This document shows positions 10,589 to 20,175 of a DNA stretch of 58,932 nt, piece by piece. Location of the stretch: the NCBI RefSeq assembly GCF_024639375.1, contig NZ_JAHEIM010000008.1, positions 1 to 58,932 of the forward strand. The letters run 5' to 3'. The position numbers and the translations under genes are program-made. A model generated the notes under the pieces. That model made no database searches. It saw nothing but the letters and a program-made list of their open reading frames with translations, and was not told the DNA's origin. Position 1 is the stretch's first letter; each line of letters starts with the position of its first letter. Origin of the DNA: Rhodoluna sp. (GTDB lineage: Bacteria; Actinomycetota; Actinomycetes; Actinomycetales; Microbacteriaceae).

Positions 10589-11350
10589 TTATCTCGTCTC
10601 GTATCCTGCTGATTTTAACGCCTGTTTGGCTTGCGCAATCGAGACAGAACCCTCGTGAAAAATCGAAGCCGCAAGAATTGCGTCGGCACCCGCAGCCGCA
10701 GCAACCGGAAAGTCTTCTGCCTTGCCCGCTCCACCGGATGCAATCACTGGAATCGGCGAGATGGCGCGAATGGCGGTTAGCATCTCGGAGTCAAAGCCCT
10801 CGCGAGTGCCATCGGCGTCGATGCTGTTCACCAGCAACTCGCCAGCACCAAGCTCGATGGTTTGCTCAACCCAGGATAGAGCGTCAAGATCAGTTTCGTT
10901 GCGGCCACCGTGAGTGGTGACAATAAAGCCAGACTCCGTTTTTTCAGAGCGTTTCAGATCGAGAGAAATGACCAAGACTTGGTTTCCAAAGCGGTTCGCA
11001 ATGTCACCAAGAAGCGCTGGATTGGAAATTCCCGCTGAGCCAACGCTCACCTTGTCAGCACCAGCACCCAGCAGTCTTGCTACGTCGTCAACCTCACGAA
11101 TACCGCCGCCAACCGTGAGTGGAATGAAAACCTGCTCGGCGCAAGCAGTCACCAGGTCATACATAGTCGAGCGATTGTCAACAGTTGCGTGCACGTCAAG
11201 AAAAGTTAGTTCGTCGGCACCGTCGAGGTAATAGCGAGACGCAAGTTCAATTGGGTCACCGGCGTCGCGCAGGTTAAGAAAGTTGACACCCTTAACTACT
11301 CGCCCATCGGCAACGTCGAGACAAGGAATGACTCGAATTGATAGGGCCAC
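10589..11350 (-). CDS. hisF: Imidazole glycerol phosphate synthase cyclase subunit
   Basis: Cyclase half of IGP synthase: uses ammonia from HisH to turn PRFAR into IGP and AICAR. It is a 253-residue (beta/alpha)8 barrel. Asp12 ([13 protein letters not shown]) and Asp131 (VISLDLKR) match the catalytic pair of the family; Lys20 follows the first. The start is GTG and forms TAGTG with the hisG stop. The partner hisH is not in the window. Confidence 0.97.
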   Translation of the reverse strand: MALSIRVIPCLDVADGRVVKGVNFLNLRDAGDPIELASRYYLDGADELTFLDVHATVDNRSTMYDLVTACAEQVFIPLTVGGGIREVDDVARLLGAGADKVSVGSAGISNPALLGDIANRFGNQVLVISLDLKRSEKTESGFIVTTHGGRNETDLDALSWVEQTIELGAGELLVNSIDADGTREGFDSEMLTAIRAISPIPVIASGGAGKAEDFPVAAAAGADAILAASIFHEGSVSIAQAKQALKSAGYETR

Positions 11351-12189
11351 TAGATTCTCGCTGCGTGAATTGCACTAACTAGAATCGCGCGTGCACCAAG
11401 TTGATAAAGTTCGTCCATCTTTGAGTTGATGTCTTGTGTGCGCACCAGGGCACGAACAGCAACCCAATCTGCGTCACGCAACGGCGAAATTGTTGGCGAC
11501 TCAATGCCCGGAGTAATTGCCGAAGCCTGCTCTACCAAATCAGTTGGGCAGTCGTAATCAAAAATTACGTACTCGCGCGCAACCAAAACGCCCTGCATGC
11601 GACGCAAAAGTTGTGCGTGCTCATCTTTGATGTTCGGAGCAATGATCAAGTGAGCCGAGCTCTCGAGAATCACCGGGCCGAAAATCTCTAGCCCAGCTTG
11701 ACGCAAGGTGTTGCCGGTTGAAACCACATCGGCTACGGCATCTGCAACGCCAAGACGAACGGCCACTTCAACGGCACCGTCGAGCTGAACCAATTGAACG
11801 TTCACGCCCTCTTTTTTTAAGAAGTCCTCAACTAGGTGTGGGTAGGCAGTGGCAACACGCTTGCCGGCAAGATCAGCAATCGACTTGAATGCACCCACCG
11901 GGCCCGCAAATCTAAAAGTCGAACCGCCGAACCCAAGGTCGGCAACCGAGTTTGCAGTTGATCGACTGTCAAGCAATAGGTCAAGGCCGGTGAAACCAAC
12001 ATCCAAAGAGCCTGAACCAACATAGGTTGCAATGTCGCGTGGACGAAGGTAAAAGAATTCAATTTCGTGTGCTTGGTCTACCACGTGCAGATCTTTTGGA
12101 TCGCGACGAACGGTATAACCGGCTTCTTTCAACATCAGAATTGCTGAGTCAGAAAGGATGCCCTTGTTTGGAACAGCTACCTTTAGCAT
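11350..12189 (-). CDS. hisG: ATP phosphoribosyltransferase (long form)
   Basis: First, feedback-regulated step of histidine synthesis. At 279 residues it is the long form: a periplasmic-binding-like catalytic core ([47 protein letters not shown], which contains the PRPP loop) followed from about residue 205 by a regulatory ACT-like domain. A separate hisZ is therefore not needed. It lies 20 bases after hisE with a GAAAGAGA ribosome-site-like stretch. Confidence 0.96.
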   Translation of the reverse strand: MLKVAVPNKGILSDSAILMLKEAGYTVRRDPKDLHVVDQAHEIEFFYLRPRDIATYVGSGSLDVGFTGLDLLLDSRSTANSVADLGFGGSTFRFAGPVGAFKSIADLAGKRVATAYPHLVEDFLKKEGVNVQLVQLDGAVEVAVRLGVADAVADVVSTGNTLRQAGLEIFGPVILESSAHLIIAPNIKDEHAQLLRRMQGVLVAREYVIFDYDCPTDLVEQASAITPGIESPTISPLRDADWVAVRALVRTQDINSKMDELYQLGARAILVSAIHAARI

Positions 12190-12209
12190 TTGTCTCTTTC
12201 GTAAAATTT

Positions 12210-12473
12210 TTAGAAGTTTTTCTCGAGGTCGTCAAGGGTGATTCCCTTGGCGGTCATCAGCACCTGCAGATGGTAGATCAACTGAGAGATCTCCTCTGCG
12301 GTGCGCTCCTTGCCTTCATATTCGGCGGCCATCCACACCTCGGCGGCTTCTTCGACAATCTTTTTGCCAATGGTGTGAACCCCGGCATCAAGCCATTTCA
12401 CGGTTTCGGAGCCCGCAGGACGCGAGGCAGCCTTTTCGGTGATTTCGGCGAGTAGTTGTTCGAAGGACTTCAT
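12210..12473 (-). CDS. hisE: Phosphoribosyl-ATP pyrophosphatase
   Basis: Second step of histidine synthesis: hydrolyses PR-ATP to PR-AMP and pyrophosphate. It is an 87-residue all-helical MazG-like protein with [15 protein letters not shown] carrying the metal-binding acids. It is the first gene of the his-trp block and is preceded by a probable promoter with the ATG very close to the start of transcription. GAGGG directly abuts the ATG, too close for a normal ribosome site. Confidence 0.96.
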   Translation of the reverse strand: MKSFEQLLAEITEKAASRPAGSETVKWLDAGVHTIGKKIVEEAAEVWMAAEYEGKERTAEEISQLIYHLQVLMTAKGITLDDLEKNF

Positions 12474-12479
12474 CCCTCT

Positions 12480-12485
12480 AGGTTA
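12480..12485 (-). promoter_or_regulatory. Candidate -10 box of the his-trp operon (leaderless hisE)
   Basis: TAACCT lies exactly six bases before the hisE ATG. The same hexamer and spacing occur before aroQ. Transcription would start at or next to the ATG. No clear -35 box is seen. Confidence 0.4.
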
Positions 12486-12511
12486 CCCGTAAACCCCTGA
12501 TTCATTCGGTT

Positions 12512-13183
12512 CTAGTGATGGTGTGCGAACCCGGCGGTCGCTAAATCGCGCAGATTATCGATTTGCTTGGCTCGATCATCGGCCTTAAACACCGCACTTC
12601 CGGCCACGAAAGTGTCGGCGCCTAGTTCGGCTACTCGAGCAATGTTTGATTCATCAATTCCGCCATCAACCTGAAGCCACACGTCAAGCTTCTCTTGATC
12701 GATTTTGCGACGTGCAGCCGAAACCTTTTCAAGTGTGCTCTCAATAAGCGATTGTCCGCCAAAGCCCGGCTCAACAGTCATCACCAGTAATTGGTCAAAT
12801 TCAATCAGGGAGTCAAGAATGCTATCCACCGAGGTTCCTGGCTTGACTGCCACACCGGCACGGGCGCCAATGCTGCGCAACCTTCTGGCCAGCGCGATCG
12901 GGTCGGCAGCTGCTTCAAGGTGAAAGGTCACAGAGAACGCACCCGCCTCGGCGTATCCGGGGGCCCATTTATCGACTTCTGAAATCATCAAGTGCACGTC
13001 TAGCGGCTTAGGGGTAATTTGCTGCATTCGATGCACCATTGGCAGACCAAAAGTTAGGTTCGGCACAAAGTGGTTGTCCATGACATCCACATGAATAAGG
13101 TCGGCGTTAGCAATGGTGTTGAAGTCGCGCTCGAAATTGGCGAAATCTGCCGAAAGAATGCTTGGGTTGATGCGCGCTGACAT
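12512..13183 (-). CDS. rpe: Ribulose-phosphate 3-epimerase
   Basis: Interconverts ribulose 5-phosphate and xylulose 5-phosphate in the pentose phosphate pathway. It is a 223-residue TIM barrel. Metal and acid/base residues are in IHVDVMDNHFVPN (His31, Asp33), DVHLMI (His64) and QVDGGIDESN. It ends in a histidine-rich GFAHHH. It lies downstream of rsmB, whose stop is four bases before this ATG. The rsmB-rpe order is common in actinobacteria. Confidence 0.97.
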   Translation of the reverse strand: MSARINPSILSADFANFERDFNTIANADLIHVDVMDNHFVPNLTFGLPMVHRMQQITPKPLDVHLMISEVDKWAPGYAEAGAFSVTFHLEAAADPIALARRLRSIGARAGVAVKPGTSVDSILDSLIEFDQLLVMTVEPGFGGQSLIESTLEKVSAARRKIDQEKLDVWLQVDGGIDESNIARVAELGADTFVAGSAVFKADDRAKQIDNLRDLATAGFAHHH

Positions 13184-13187
13184 GCAT

Positions 13188-14564
13188 TTAGCCTAATGAC
13201 TTGTGCAATAAAGCGATGAACATGGCATCGGTCTGATGCAGGTGTGGCCACAGTTGCACTGTCTTGCGCTTGGTGTTGAGCTGCAGGTTTGGGTTAATCT
13301 TTGCCAACACGGCGTTGCCGTCAAGCAATTCAACCCCGGATAACTTTCGCGTCGCCCATTCCACAACCGAATTAGTCTCGGCGATGTGAGGTGAACAGGT
13401 CACATAAGCGAGCACGCCACCGGGTTTGAGTGCGGCCCAAGCGCTGGTCAGCAACTCTTCTTGCAGTTTGCTCAGTTGCGCAACGTCGCTTTGCTGTTTG
13501 CGCCATCGGGCTTCTGGCCGTCTGCGCAACGCACCAAGACCTGTGCAAGGCGCGTCGAGCAAAATTCGATCGAACTTGTTTGGGCTGTCGGTGCCAATTT
13601 CGCGTCCATCTTCGATGGTCACCCTGATTGAGCTATCAACCGGCTTTAGAGCTTGTGCCACGAGTTTGGCTCGATGCTCCGAAACCTCGTTGCAAACCAA
13701 CTTGGCTCCGGCGAGCTTGGCTTCAGCGGCAAGCAGCGCAGCCTTGCCACCTGGGCCAGCACACATGTCGAGCCAGAGCTCATCCTTGGCAACCGGTTTC
13801 ACATCGACTAACGCGAGGGCTGCAAGTTGCGAGCCCTGATCTTGCACACGCACGCGGCCTTCTCTAAAGGCAAGCAGTTGATTCGGGTCGCCGCCATCGA
13901 GTTGTGCGCCGATTGGGCTGGCTGGGCCCACTTCGAGATCTTCGAAATCGTCTTGATTGGCCAAGCCCGGCAGGGCAACCAAACTAACTAACGGCGCAAT
14001 GTTGTCGGCTAGCAAAAGGTCTTGCAGCTCCCCCTCATGGCCGTCTAGTTTTAGCGCAGTGCCAAGAGCGCGAACTACCCAGATTGGATGTGAAAACTCA
14101 ACGGCCAATCGCTCATCAGGGTTCTCAAGACCTTCCAAAACAATCGCGAGCCATTCCTCGCGCGTGCGCTCAGAAACACGGCGCAGCACACCGTTGACAA
14201 ATCCGACCGCACCTTGACTGAGTGCTGCCTTAGCAAGGTTTACGGTTTCGCTAAGCGCCGCGTGCGACGGAACTCGCATGCCCAGAATTTGGTGTGCACC
14301 GAGTCGCAGAACTACTAAAGCTTTGATGTCTATCTCGTCGCTGTAACGCTTGGCGCATTCTTCAATCACGCGGTCGTAGAACAACTGCCAGCGCAAAGTT
14401 CCAAAAGCTAGTTCCTGCGCGAAACCAGTGTCACGGGTGTCTAGACCAGAGCGATCGAGCAACTTGGGTAAGAGCAAGTTTGCATATGCATCTTCAAGTT
14501 CGACAGCCAGAAGCAATTCGAGCGCAACTGATCGCGAAGAAGTCTTGCCTTTAAATTTATTCAA
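13188..14564 (-). CDS. rsmB: 16S rRNA (cytosine-967 C5) methyltransferase
   Basis: SAM-dependent m5C methyltransferase of 16S rRNA (Sun/Fmu family). It has 458 residues: an N-terminal NusB-like RNA-binding domain (about 1-150) and a C-terminal Rossmann methyltransferase domain with the SAM motif DMCAGPGGKAALLA. The two expected cysteines are in LDAPCTGLGALRRRP and YVTCSPH. The start is TTG, overlapping the fmt stop as TTGA. Confidence 0.96.
   Translation of the reverse strand: MNKFKGKTSSRSVALELLLAVELEDAYANLLLPKLLDRSGLDTRDTGFAQELAFGTLRWQLFYDRVIEECAKRYSDEIDIKALVVLRLGAHQILGMRVPSHAALSETVNLAKAALSQGAVGFVNGVLRRVSERTREEWLAIVLEGLENPDERLAVEFSHPIWVVRALGTALKLDGHEGELQDLLLADNIAPLVSLVALPGLANQDDFEDLEVGPASPIGAQLDGGDPNQLLAFREGRVRVQDQGSQLAALALVDVKPVAKDELWLDMCAGPGGKAALLAAEAKLAGAKLVCNEVSEHRAKLVAQALKPVDSSIRVTIEDGREIGTDSPNKFDRILLDAPCTGLGALRRRPEARWRKQQSDVAQLSKLQEELLTSAWAALKPGGVLAYVTCSPHIAETNSVVEWATRKLSGVELLDGNAVLAKINPNLQLNTKRKTVQLWPHLHQTDAMFIALLHKSLG
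13190..13195 (-). promoter_or_regulatory. Candidate -10 box for leaderless rpe
   Basis: TAGGCT lies six bases before the rpe ATG, built from the last codons of rsmB (TTA GGC TAA). The same sequence and spacing occur before gmk, also formed by the last codons of its upstream gene. Confidence 0.35.
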
Positions 14565-15514
14565 TTGAATGCCACCGATGTTTTAGAGATTTGACCGCGA
14601 GCCCAGTCGGTAGCCAGCATTGCTTTTTTTCCAGCCGGCTGCACTTCTTTGAGTTCGAGCAAAGTGCCGCCCCCGCAATTAACAATTACTTGTTCAGAAA
14701 TAGAAACTGTGCCCACCTGGGAATCCTGTTGAGAAAGCGCCGACCAGTCCGTTGCTCCTAGCGCGCGAGCATCAAGAATTCGAAAAGTCTCTTCATTGAG
14801 ATTGGTCCAAGCCATTGGTTCTGGATTCATCGCCAATACGCGGCGCTCAATGCGCACCGCAGTTTCATTCCAGTCAATCGCACCATCATTGCGGGAGAGT
14901 TTGGCGGCTAACGGCAACTCCTTGGCTAGTTCTTGGTCTTGCGGCTGGGCCGAGATCAAACCGGCCTCAATTTGTGGCAATACTTCAAGCAACGCACTGA
15001 TACCAAGGGTAGTTAGTCGATCAAGCAAGCGGGCGGAATTCTCCCCCGGTTCGATTAGTGACGGCACCCGCAAATAAACCGGCCCGGTGTCCATTCCTTC
15101 ATCAAGCCTGAAAACAGTGACGCCGGTTTCACGGTCACCAGCAAGAATGGCTCGCTGCACTGGGGCGGCACCTCGCCAATGCGGCAAAAGACTGTAGTGA
15201 ACGTTGAGCCAACCCTTGTCTAATGCAGCTAGAGCTTTGGTTTTTAAGAATGCGCCATACGCAACAACGACTCCCAGCTCGGCGCCGCTGGCTGCGATTA
15301 GTTCTAGAGCAGTGTCGTCAATCACATTGGTCTTGAGCAATGGCAAACCGAGCGCATCAGCCATTTCGGAAACTGGCGATGGCGTAATTACCTTTTTGCG
15401 TCCAATTGCCGCATCCGGGCGAGTAATAACCAGAGCAATCTCTGTGCCGTTTAGGTGAAGTGCCTTGAGGGTAGCCGCAGCGTTATGTGGAGTACCCGCA
15501 AAAACTAACTTCAA
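14561..15514 (-). CDS. fmt: Methionyl-tRNA formyltransferase
   Basis: Formylates initiator Met-tRNA using 10-formyl-THF. It has 317 residues. The catalytic region HYSLLPHWRGAAPVQRAI and the following DEGMDTGPVYL are intact; the C-terminal OB-like domain starts near 210. The start is TTG with only a distant AAAGG, so the exact N-terminus is slightly uncertain, but MKLVFAGTP is a typical Fmt beginning. It lies between priA and rsmB, a common actinobacterial arrangement. Confidence 0.96.
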   Translation of the reverse strand: MKLVFAGTPHNAAATLKALHLNGTEIALVITRPDAAIGRKKVITPSPVSEMADALGLPLLKTNVIDDTALELIAASGAELGVVVAYGAFLKTKALAALDKGWLNVHYSLLPHWRGAAPVQRAILAGDRETGVTVFRLDEGMDTGPVYLRVPSLIEPGENSARLLDRLTTLGISALLEVLPQIEAGLISAQPQDQELAKELPLAAKLSRNDGAIDWNETAVRIERRVLAMNPEPMAWTNLNEETFRILDARALGATDWSALSQQDSQVGTVSISEQVIVNCGGGTLLELKEVQPAGKKAMLATDWARGQISKTSVAFN

Positions 15515-15536
15515 ACTGCACCAAGCCTTTCAGCCT

Positions 15537-17402
15537 CTAGATTACTTGCGAGTCATCCATCTTGATGCGAATTGGGCGCACTGCCCGACCCGATTTTGCA
15601 CTCACACGACTCTGCCCCGCCGATAGTTGAAGACTCAACGCCTTGAGAAACTCAGCCAACTTAGCGCCTTGAGAGTATTCGTAGCGCAAAAGAATGCGCC
15701 AGGTTTGCACAGCGGGCTGTTGGTTTGAAGCAATTGGGCCGAGTACTTCGACTCCTTCGAAAGAAGACATGGCAGTTACTACTTGCTCAAGCAGTGGTCG
15801 CTCGGCTTCTACCGATGCCATTCTTACCGCAGGTGCGAATCGAAGTTCTTTGCGATGCTGCAACTCAATTTTTGCCAGTTCAACCTGTGACCAGAGCGCA
15901 AGCTGTTGCCCAAGTTTCTGAGATAAGCCAGTGATAACCGCGTGCCCACTTGGCGCCAATAATGCAATTGAATTGCTCCATGATCGCAGTGCATCCTCGG
16001 TTGCCCTGAGGCTGTCTTTCGAAAGTGTTTCTTTTGCATCAAGAATTACCACTGCCGCGTAACCACCCGGCACTCTTGGTTCGGCACCTGGGGTTGCCAC
16101 CACGATCGTCTTACCTGGTTTGATCCACTGCAGTCGATGTTCAGCGTTGGCTTCGATTATTTGCGCCTGCGCGAAGGCTTTGCCGAACTCAGAAGTTGTG
16201 CGGGTAGAACCGGCGCGACCTTGCTTGAGTGCTCTGCCACCACAACTTTGACAGGTGAAATTCAGATTCGTGGCGTTGCACCAACGACAACGTGGATGTT
16301 TATCGGCGCCCAGCCAAATTGGACCAGCACAAATATTGCAACTTGCTCGGTCTGAGCAATCAGCACAGTAGGCAGAAACGGATTGACCCTTGTTTGCCAC
16401 TTGAACCAGCACGGCCCCTGAATCAAGGCCAGTGCGAATCGCTTGCCAGGCCATCGCGTCTACCCGAGACTCAGCCGTTGATACTGCTAGTTTGGGAACC
16501 GCAAAACTGCGGGTGACGTCACTGAGATAACCAAGCTCGACCAACCGCTGTATTTCGGTTGAGCGCGAGTGAGCTGCAAAAAATATGTTGCAACCACTCT
16601 GCTGTTGACGAATCAGTGCAACATCACGCACATGAAAATACGGCGAGGTCGGCTCAACCAGCGCTTGGTCACCGTCATCCCAAATCAGTATTGATCCAAG
16701 ATTGTTTACCGGTGCGAAAATTGCAGCCCTGGAACCTATAACTACGCTCGCGCTTTTTTGCAAGGCCGCGAGAAACGCAGAGTAGCGTTTCGACGGGGTT
16801 TGGTCGGTTGAGTAATCAACAACCTGATCTGCAAACTCGCTTTTAGCAAGTGCCGATAACAACAGCGCCTGGTCTCGATAGTCGGGCACGATCGCGATAG
16901 TCGAGCGACTCTGCGAAACCTCGGATTTTATTCGCGCTAGAAATTCGGCTACCCAAAGCGGCTCATCGGCAATTTGAACCGGCTGCTGCAAAGCGGTTTC
17001 GCGCAAACCCTGGGGTTTGTTTAGCGCAGCAATAATTTCGCCATTTTGGTCAATAGCTTTTTTCTCAACTGCAACAGAACGGGCCGGAATAGCTAATTTG
17101 AGAACATCCGAGGCAGTGGCAGCTTGGCGATCGGCTACTGCCCTAGCCAACTTATAAATATCGGCGGTAAGCACAGTTAGCGGCGAAATCACTTCAGCAA
17201 CTTCGGATAATTGCCCATCGAAACTTGGCGTCTGGACAAGTTCAACTACGAACGCCGAATGTTTAGCTGTGCCCCTGCCAAAAGGAACCTGCACACGCAC
17301 ACCTGGTTTTACCGAGTCAACTAAATGCTGCGGAATTGCGTAATCAAATAGGCGATCGAGTTGCGGCAACGGCGAGTCAATAGCAACTCTCGCGAAGGTC
17401 AA
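15537..17402 (-). CDS. priA: PriA-like primosomal protein N' with degenerate ATPase
   Basis: Replication restart protein. The N-terminal 3'-DNA-binding domain (about 1-105) is recognisable (DRLFDYAIP; VRVQVPFGRG), and a zinc-binding cluster remains (CADCSDRASCNIC; CRWCNATNLNFTCQSCGG). The helicase core lacks a Walker A GxGKT motif, and the expected DEEH box reads DDGD (ILIWDDGDQALV). Length is 621, against about 730 for active PriA. Loss of helicase motifs is known for actinobacterial PriA homologues, so this is probably a structural primosome factor and not a pseudogene: the frame is intact. The start is TTG with AGGAG six bases before it. Confidence 0.9.
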   Translation of the reverse strand: MTFARVAIDSPLPQLDRLFDYAIPQHLVDSVKPGVRVQVPFGRGTAKHSAFVVELVQTPSFDGQLSEVAEVISPLTVLTADIYKLARAVADRQAATASDVLKLAIPARSVAVEKKAIDQNGEIIAALNKPQGLRETALQQPVQIADEPLWVAEFLARIKSEVSQSRSTIAIVPDYRDQALLLSALAKSEFADQVVDYSTDQTPSKRYSAFLAALQKSASVVIGSRAAIFAPVNNLGSILIWDDGDQALVEPTSPYFHVRDVALIRQQQSGCNIFFAAHSRSTEIQRLVELGYLSDVTRSFAVPKLAVSTAESRVDAMAWQAIRTGLDSGAVLVQVANKGQSVSAYCADCSDRASCNICAGPIWLGADKHPRCRWCNATNLNFTCQSCGGRALKQGRAGSTRTTSEFGKAFAQAQIIEANAEHRLQWIKPGKTIVVATPGAEPRVPGGYAAVVILDAKETLSKDSLRATEDALRSWSNSIALLAPSGHAVITGLSQKLGQQLALWSQVELAKIELQHRKELRFAPAVRMASVEAERPLLEQVVTAMSSFEGVEVLGPIASNQQPAVQTWRILLRYEYSQGAKLAEFLKALSLQLSAGQSRVSAKSGRAVRPIRIKMDDSQVI

Positions 17403-17411
17403 TTGCTACTC

Positions 17412-18605
17412 CTAGGCGTTTGCTGCTGCGCGCAAATCTGCTGCGCGATCAGTTGCTTCCCAAGTGAAGTCTGGTAGTTCACGACCAAAGTGACCGTAGC
17501 TTGCGGTCTTTGAATAAATCGGGCGAAGCAAATTCAGTGCATCGATAATCGCCTTTGGGCGCAGATCAAACACGTCGTTGATTGCGGCAACGATAGCTTC
17601 GTCGGCAACCTTGCCGGTACCAAAAGTTTCTACATAAAGACCAACTGGACGTGCGACACCGATTGCATAAGCAACCTGCACTTCAACGCGATCGGCCAAG
17701 CCCGCGGCAACAACATTTTTAGCAACCCAGCGCATCGCGTAAGCAGCCGAGCGGTCAACCTTTGAAGGGTCTTTGCCTGAGAATGCTCCACCACCGTGAC
17801 GACTTGCGCCACCGTAGGTGTCGACAATAATTTTGCGACCGGTTAAACCGGCGTCACCCATTGGGCCACCGATTTCAAATTTGCCGGTTGGGTTGATAAA
17901 CAACTTAACGTTTGAGAAATCCAGACCCGATTGAGACAAGATCGGATCGATAACACTTGACTTCATTGCCTCAACAATTTGATCGTGAGTAACACCTGGA
18001 TTGTGCTGGGTTGACAAAACAACCGCTTCAATTGTGCGCGGCGTGGTGCCTTCGTAGCCGATGGTCACCTGAGTCTTGCCATCAGGGCGCAAGAAATCTA
18101 CAGTCTTGTTTTTGCGCACCGCGGCCAATTGCTCACTCAAGCGGTGAGCCAAGTTGATTGCTGTCGGAATCAGCGTTGGCGTTTCGTTTGTGGCATAGCC
18201 AAACATGATGCCTTGGTCACCGGCGCCCTGCGAGTCATACTCATCCGCAGATTTGCCAACTCGGGATTCAAGACCCACGTCAACACCCTGTGCGATGTCA
18301 GGAGACTGTTGACCAATCGAAATTGAAACACCACAGCTGTCGCCGTCAAAACCGATATCAGAAGAGGTGTAGCCAATCTCACGAATCTTCTCGCGAACCA
18401 ACTTTGGAATCTCAACGTAACCAGATGTGGTTACTTCGCCGGCCACATGAACTAGGCCGGTGGTCACCATGGTCTCAACTGCAACACGTGATGTTGGGTC
18501 TTGCTCGAGCATGGCGTCGAGAATCGTGTCACTGATTTGGTCACAGATTTTGTCTGGGTGACCTTCGGTGACTGATTCTGAGGTGAATAGGCGAAGGGAA
18601 GTCAT
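17412..18605 (-). CDS. metK: S-adenosylmethionine synthetase
   Basis: Makes SAM from methionine and ATP. It has 397 residues with the family motifs [12 protein letters not shown] at the N-terminus, [12 protein letters not shown] in the middle, and [19 protein letters not shown] in the C-terminal half. It is separated from coaBC by 37 bases that contain a perfect palindrome and a -10-like TATACT, so it may have its own promoter as well as read-through from upstream genes. Confidence 0.98.
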   Translation of the reverse strand: MTSLRLFTSESVTEGHPDKICDQISDTILDAMLEQDPTSRVAVETMVTTGLVHVAGEVTTSGYVEIPKLVREKIREIGYTSSDIGFDGDSCGVSISIGQQSPDIAQGVDVGLESRVGKSADEYDSQGAGDQGIMFGYATNETPTLIPTAINLAHRLSEQLAAVRKNKTVDFLRPDGKTQVTIGYEGTTPRTIEAVVLSTQHNPGVTHDQIVEAMKSSVIDPILSQSGLDFSNVKLFINPTGKFEIGGPMGDAGLTGRKIIVDTYGGASRHGGGAFSGKDPSKVDRSAAYAMRWVAKNVVAAGLADRVEVQVAYAIGVARPVGLYVETFGTGKVADEAIVAAINDVFDLRPKAIIDALNLLRPIYSKTASYGHFGRELPDFTWEATDRAADLRAAANA

Positions 18606-18614
18606 AATTGCTCA

Positions 18615-18637
18615 AGTATATCGTCGCGATGCGACGA
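18615..18637 (-). promoter_or_regulatory. Candidate metK promoter with palindrome
   Basis: TATACT (18615-18620) is a near-consensus -10 box nine bases before the metK ATG. Immediately upstream is a perfect inverted repeat TCGTCGC-GAT-GCGACGA (18621-18637), which fills most of the expected -35/-10 spacer. It could be a repressor site or a hairpin; there is no T-run to make it a terminator. Confidence 0.35.
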
Positions 18638-18642
18638 AGCGG

Positions 18643-19842
18643 CTAGGCCAACTCAGATTCGATCACGTCAAGCAACTCAGCGGCCACCAGAGCCTTTGAT
18701 CCCTTGGCGCTAACTGCCCGACCCGACTTGGTGAGGATGAGCGTGTCATTGGTTTCGGCCCCGAAAACTGCTCCATTCGAGACATCATTGGCAACCAAAA
18801 TGTGGCAACCCTTGCTTGCCAATTTGTGCTGAGCAAATTTTTCAAGTGCCTCGCCACCCGCAGTTTCAGCTGCAAAGCCAACAGTGATGCACTTGCTATT
18901 GTCAGCAGCAAGTTGGGCAACGGCGTCAGCCAAGATGTCTGGGTTCTGCTCCAAGGTAATTTGAATGCTGCTTTGCTCTGCAAACAATTCAGCACGCTTG
19001 AGTTTTTGCTCGGCACCATTGGCGACTTTGAAATCAGAGACCGCAGCAGTCATAACCAAAACGGTTGCCTCGGATAGCGTTGCCGCTACCGCAGCCTGCA
19101 GTTCTGCAGCGGTGTGCACATTCAGTTGAGCGTCGAATTCATTGCTGTCTTCTAGATTTGCTGCAATCAGGGTAACTCGCGCGCCACGCGCCTTCGCCTC
19201 ACGAGCAATAGCGATGCCCTGCTTGCCACTCGAGTGATTGCCAATGAATCGCACCGGGTCAATTGGTTCTTGGGTGCCACCCGCGGTGACCACAAAGTGC
19301 TTGCCGGCTAGCGAACTCACCGGATAATTTGCCAAAGCAAATTTCACAATTTCTTCTGGTTCCGGCAATCGCCCGATTCCATAATCTGCACCGGTTAGGC
19401 GGCCTTCGGCAGGAACCATCACGCGAACACCGCGCTCTTCAAGTGTTGCCACATTCTCTTGAGTTGAAGGGTGATTCCACATTTCGGTGTGCATTGCCGG
19501 GGCAACCACCACAGGTGCCTTGGTGACCAAGAGAGTGTTGAGCAATAAGTCATCGGCGATGCCGGCCGCATAACGACCCAAGAAAGCGGCAGTGGCAGGT
19601 GCAACTAAGACAAGGTCTGCTTCTTGACCCAAGGCAACATGTTTTACCGAATCAACATCGGTGTAGAGATCTGGGTCAACGGTGTTGTGCGACAGTGCCT
19701 CAAGCGTGGTTGCGCCAATAAAACGCAATGCGTTAGCGGTTGGAATTACTTTGACCGAGTGGCCAGCCTCGGTGAGCTGGCGAATAATCGAAGTTGCCTT
19801 ATATGCAGCGATACCGCCGGTGACACCAACGATTATGCGCAT
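18643..19842 (-). CDS. coaBC: Bifunctional phosphopantothenoylcysteine decarboxylase / phosphopantothenate-cysteine ligase
   Basis: Two successive steps of coenzyme A synthesis. It has 399 residues. The N-terminal flavoprotein CoaC domain shows GVTGGIAAYKA, VLVAPATAAF and PAMHTEMW, with the flap region GADYGIGRLPEPEE. The CoaB domain begins near 175 (VVTAGGTQEPIDPVRFI, NHSSGKQG). PAMHTEMW, with His where many bacteria have Asn, is as I recall it from mycobacterial CoaBC. It lies 20 bases after rpoZ. Confidence 0.96.
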   Translation of the reverse strand: MRIIVGVTGGIAAYKATSIIRQLTEAGHSVKVIPTANALRFIGATTLEALSHNTVDPDLYTDVDSVKHVALGQEADLVLVAPATAAFLGRYAAGIADDLLLNTLLVTKAPVVVAPAMHTEMWNHPSTQENVATLEERGVRVMVPAEGRLTGADYGIGRLPEPEEIVKFALANYPVSSLAGKHFVVTAGGTQEPIDPVRFIGNHSSGKQGIAIAREAKARGARVTLIAANLEDSNEFDAQLNVHTAAELQAAVAATLSEATVLVMTAAVSDFKVANGAEQKLKRAELFAEQSSIQITLEQNPDILADAVAQLAADNSKCITVGFAAETAGGEALEKFAQHKLASKGCHILVANDVSNGAVFGAETNDTLILTKSGRAVSAKGSKALVAAELLDVIESELA

Positions 19843-19862
19843 GATCTAATTCGCTAAAGCGA

Positions 19863-20117
19863 TTATTCGGTGGCGTGCTTCTGAAGCTTGTTCTGGTCGA
19901 TCTCGTGCATTGCAATGGTCAACGGCTTCTCGTCAACGGTTGCCTCAACCAATGGACCTACGTTGTTGAAAAGGCTGCCTTCGTGCAACGCAGAGTAGTA
20001 GTCGTTAATCTGGCGCGCGCGCTTTGACGCAAAAATAACCAATTCGTACTTTGAGTTCACCTTGGTTAGCAAGTTGTCGATTGCTGGTGAAACGATTCCT
20101 TCAAGCTTGTCAGACAT
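19863..20117 (-). CDS. rpoZ: RNA polymerase omega subunit
   Basis: Small assembly subunit of RNA polymerase that helps fold beta prime. It has 84 residues with the conserved [20 protein letters not shown] and RARQINDY. It lies between gmk and coaBC, as is typical. An AGAAAG stretch precedes the ATG. Confidence 0.96.
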   Translation of the reverse strand: MSDKLEGIVSPAIDNLLTKVNSKYELVIFASKRARQINDYYSALHEGSLFNNVGPLVEATVDEKPLTIAMHEIDQNKLQKHATE

Positions 20118-20175
20118 GATTCAACTTTCTGTTGTCTTTAGCGAGGCTTAAAAATGTGGGCGATTTGAATAATCG

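Noticed and set aside
16137-17402. priA as a pseudogene
   Set aside because: No frameshift or stop, normal position and start; motif loss is known for actinobacterial PriA homologues.
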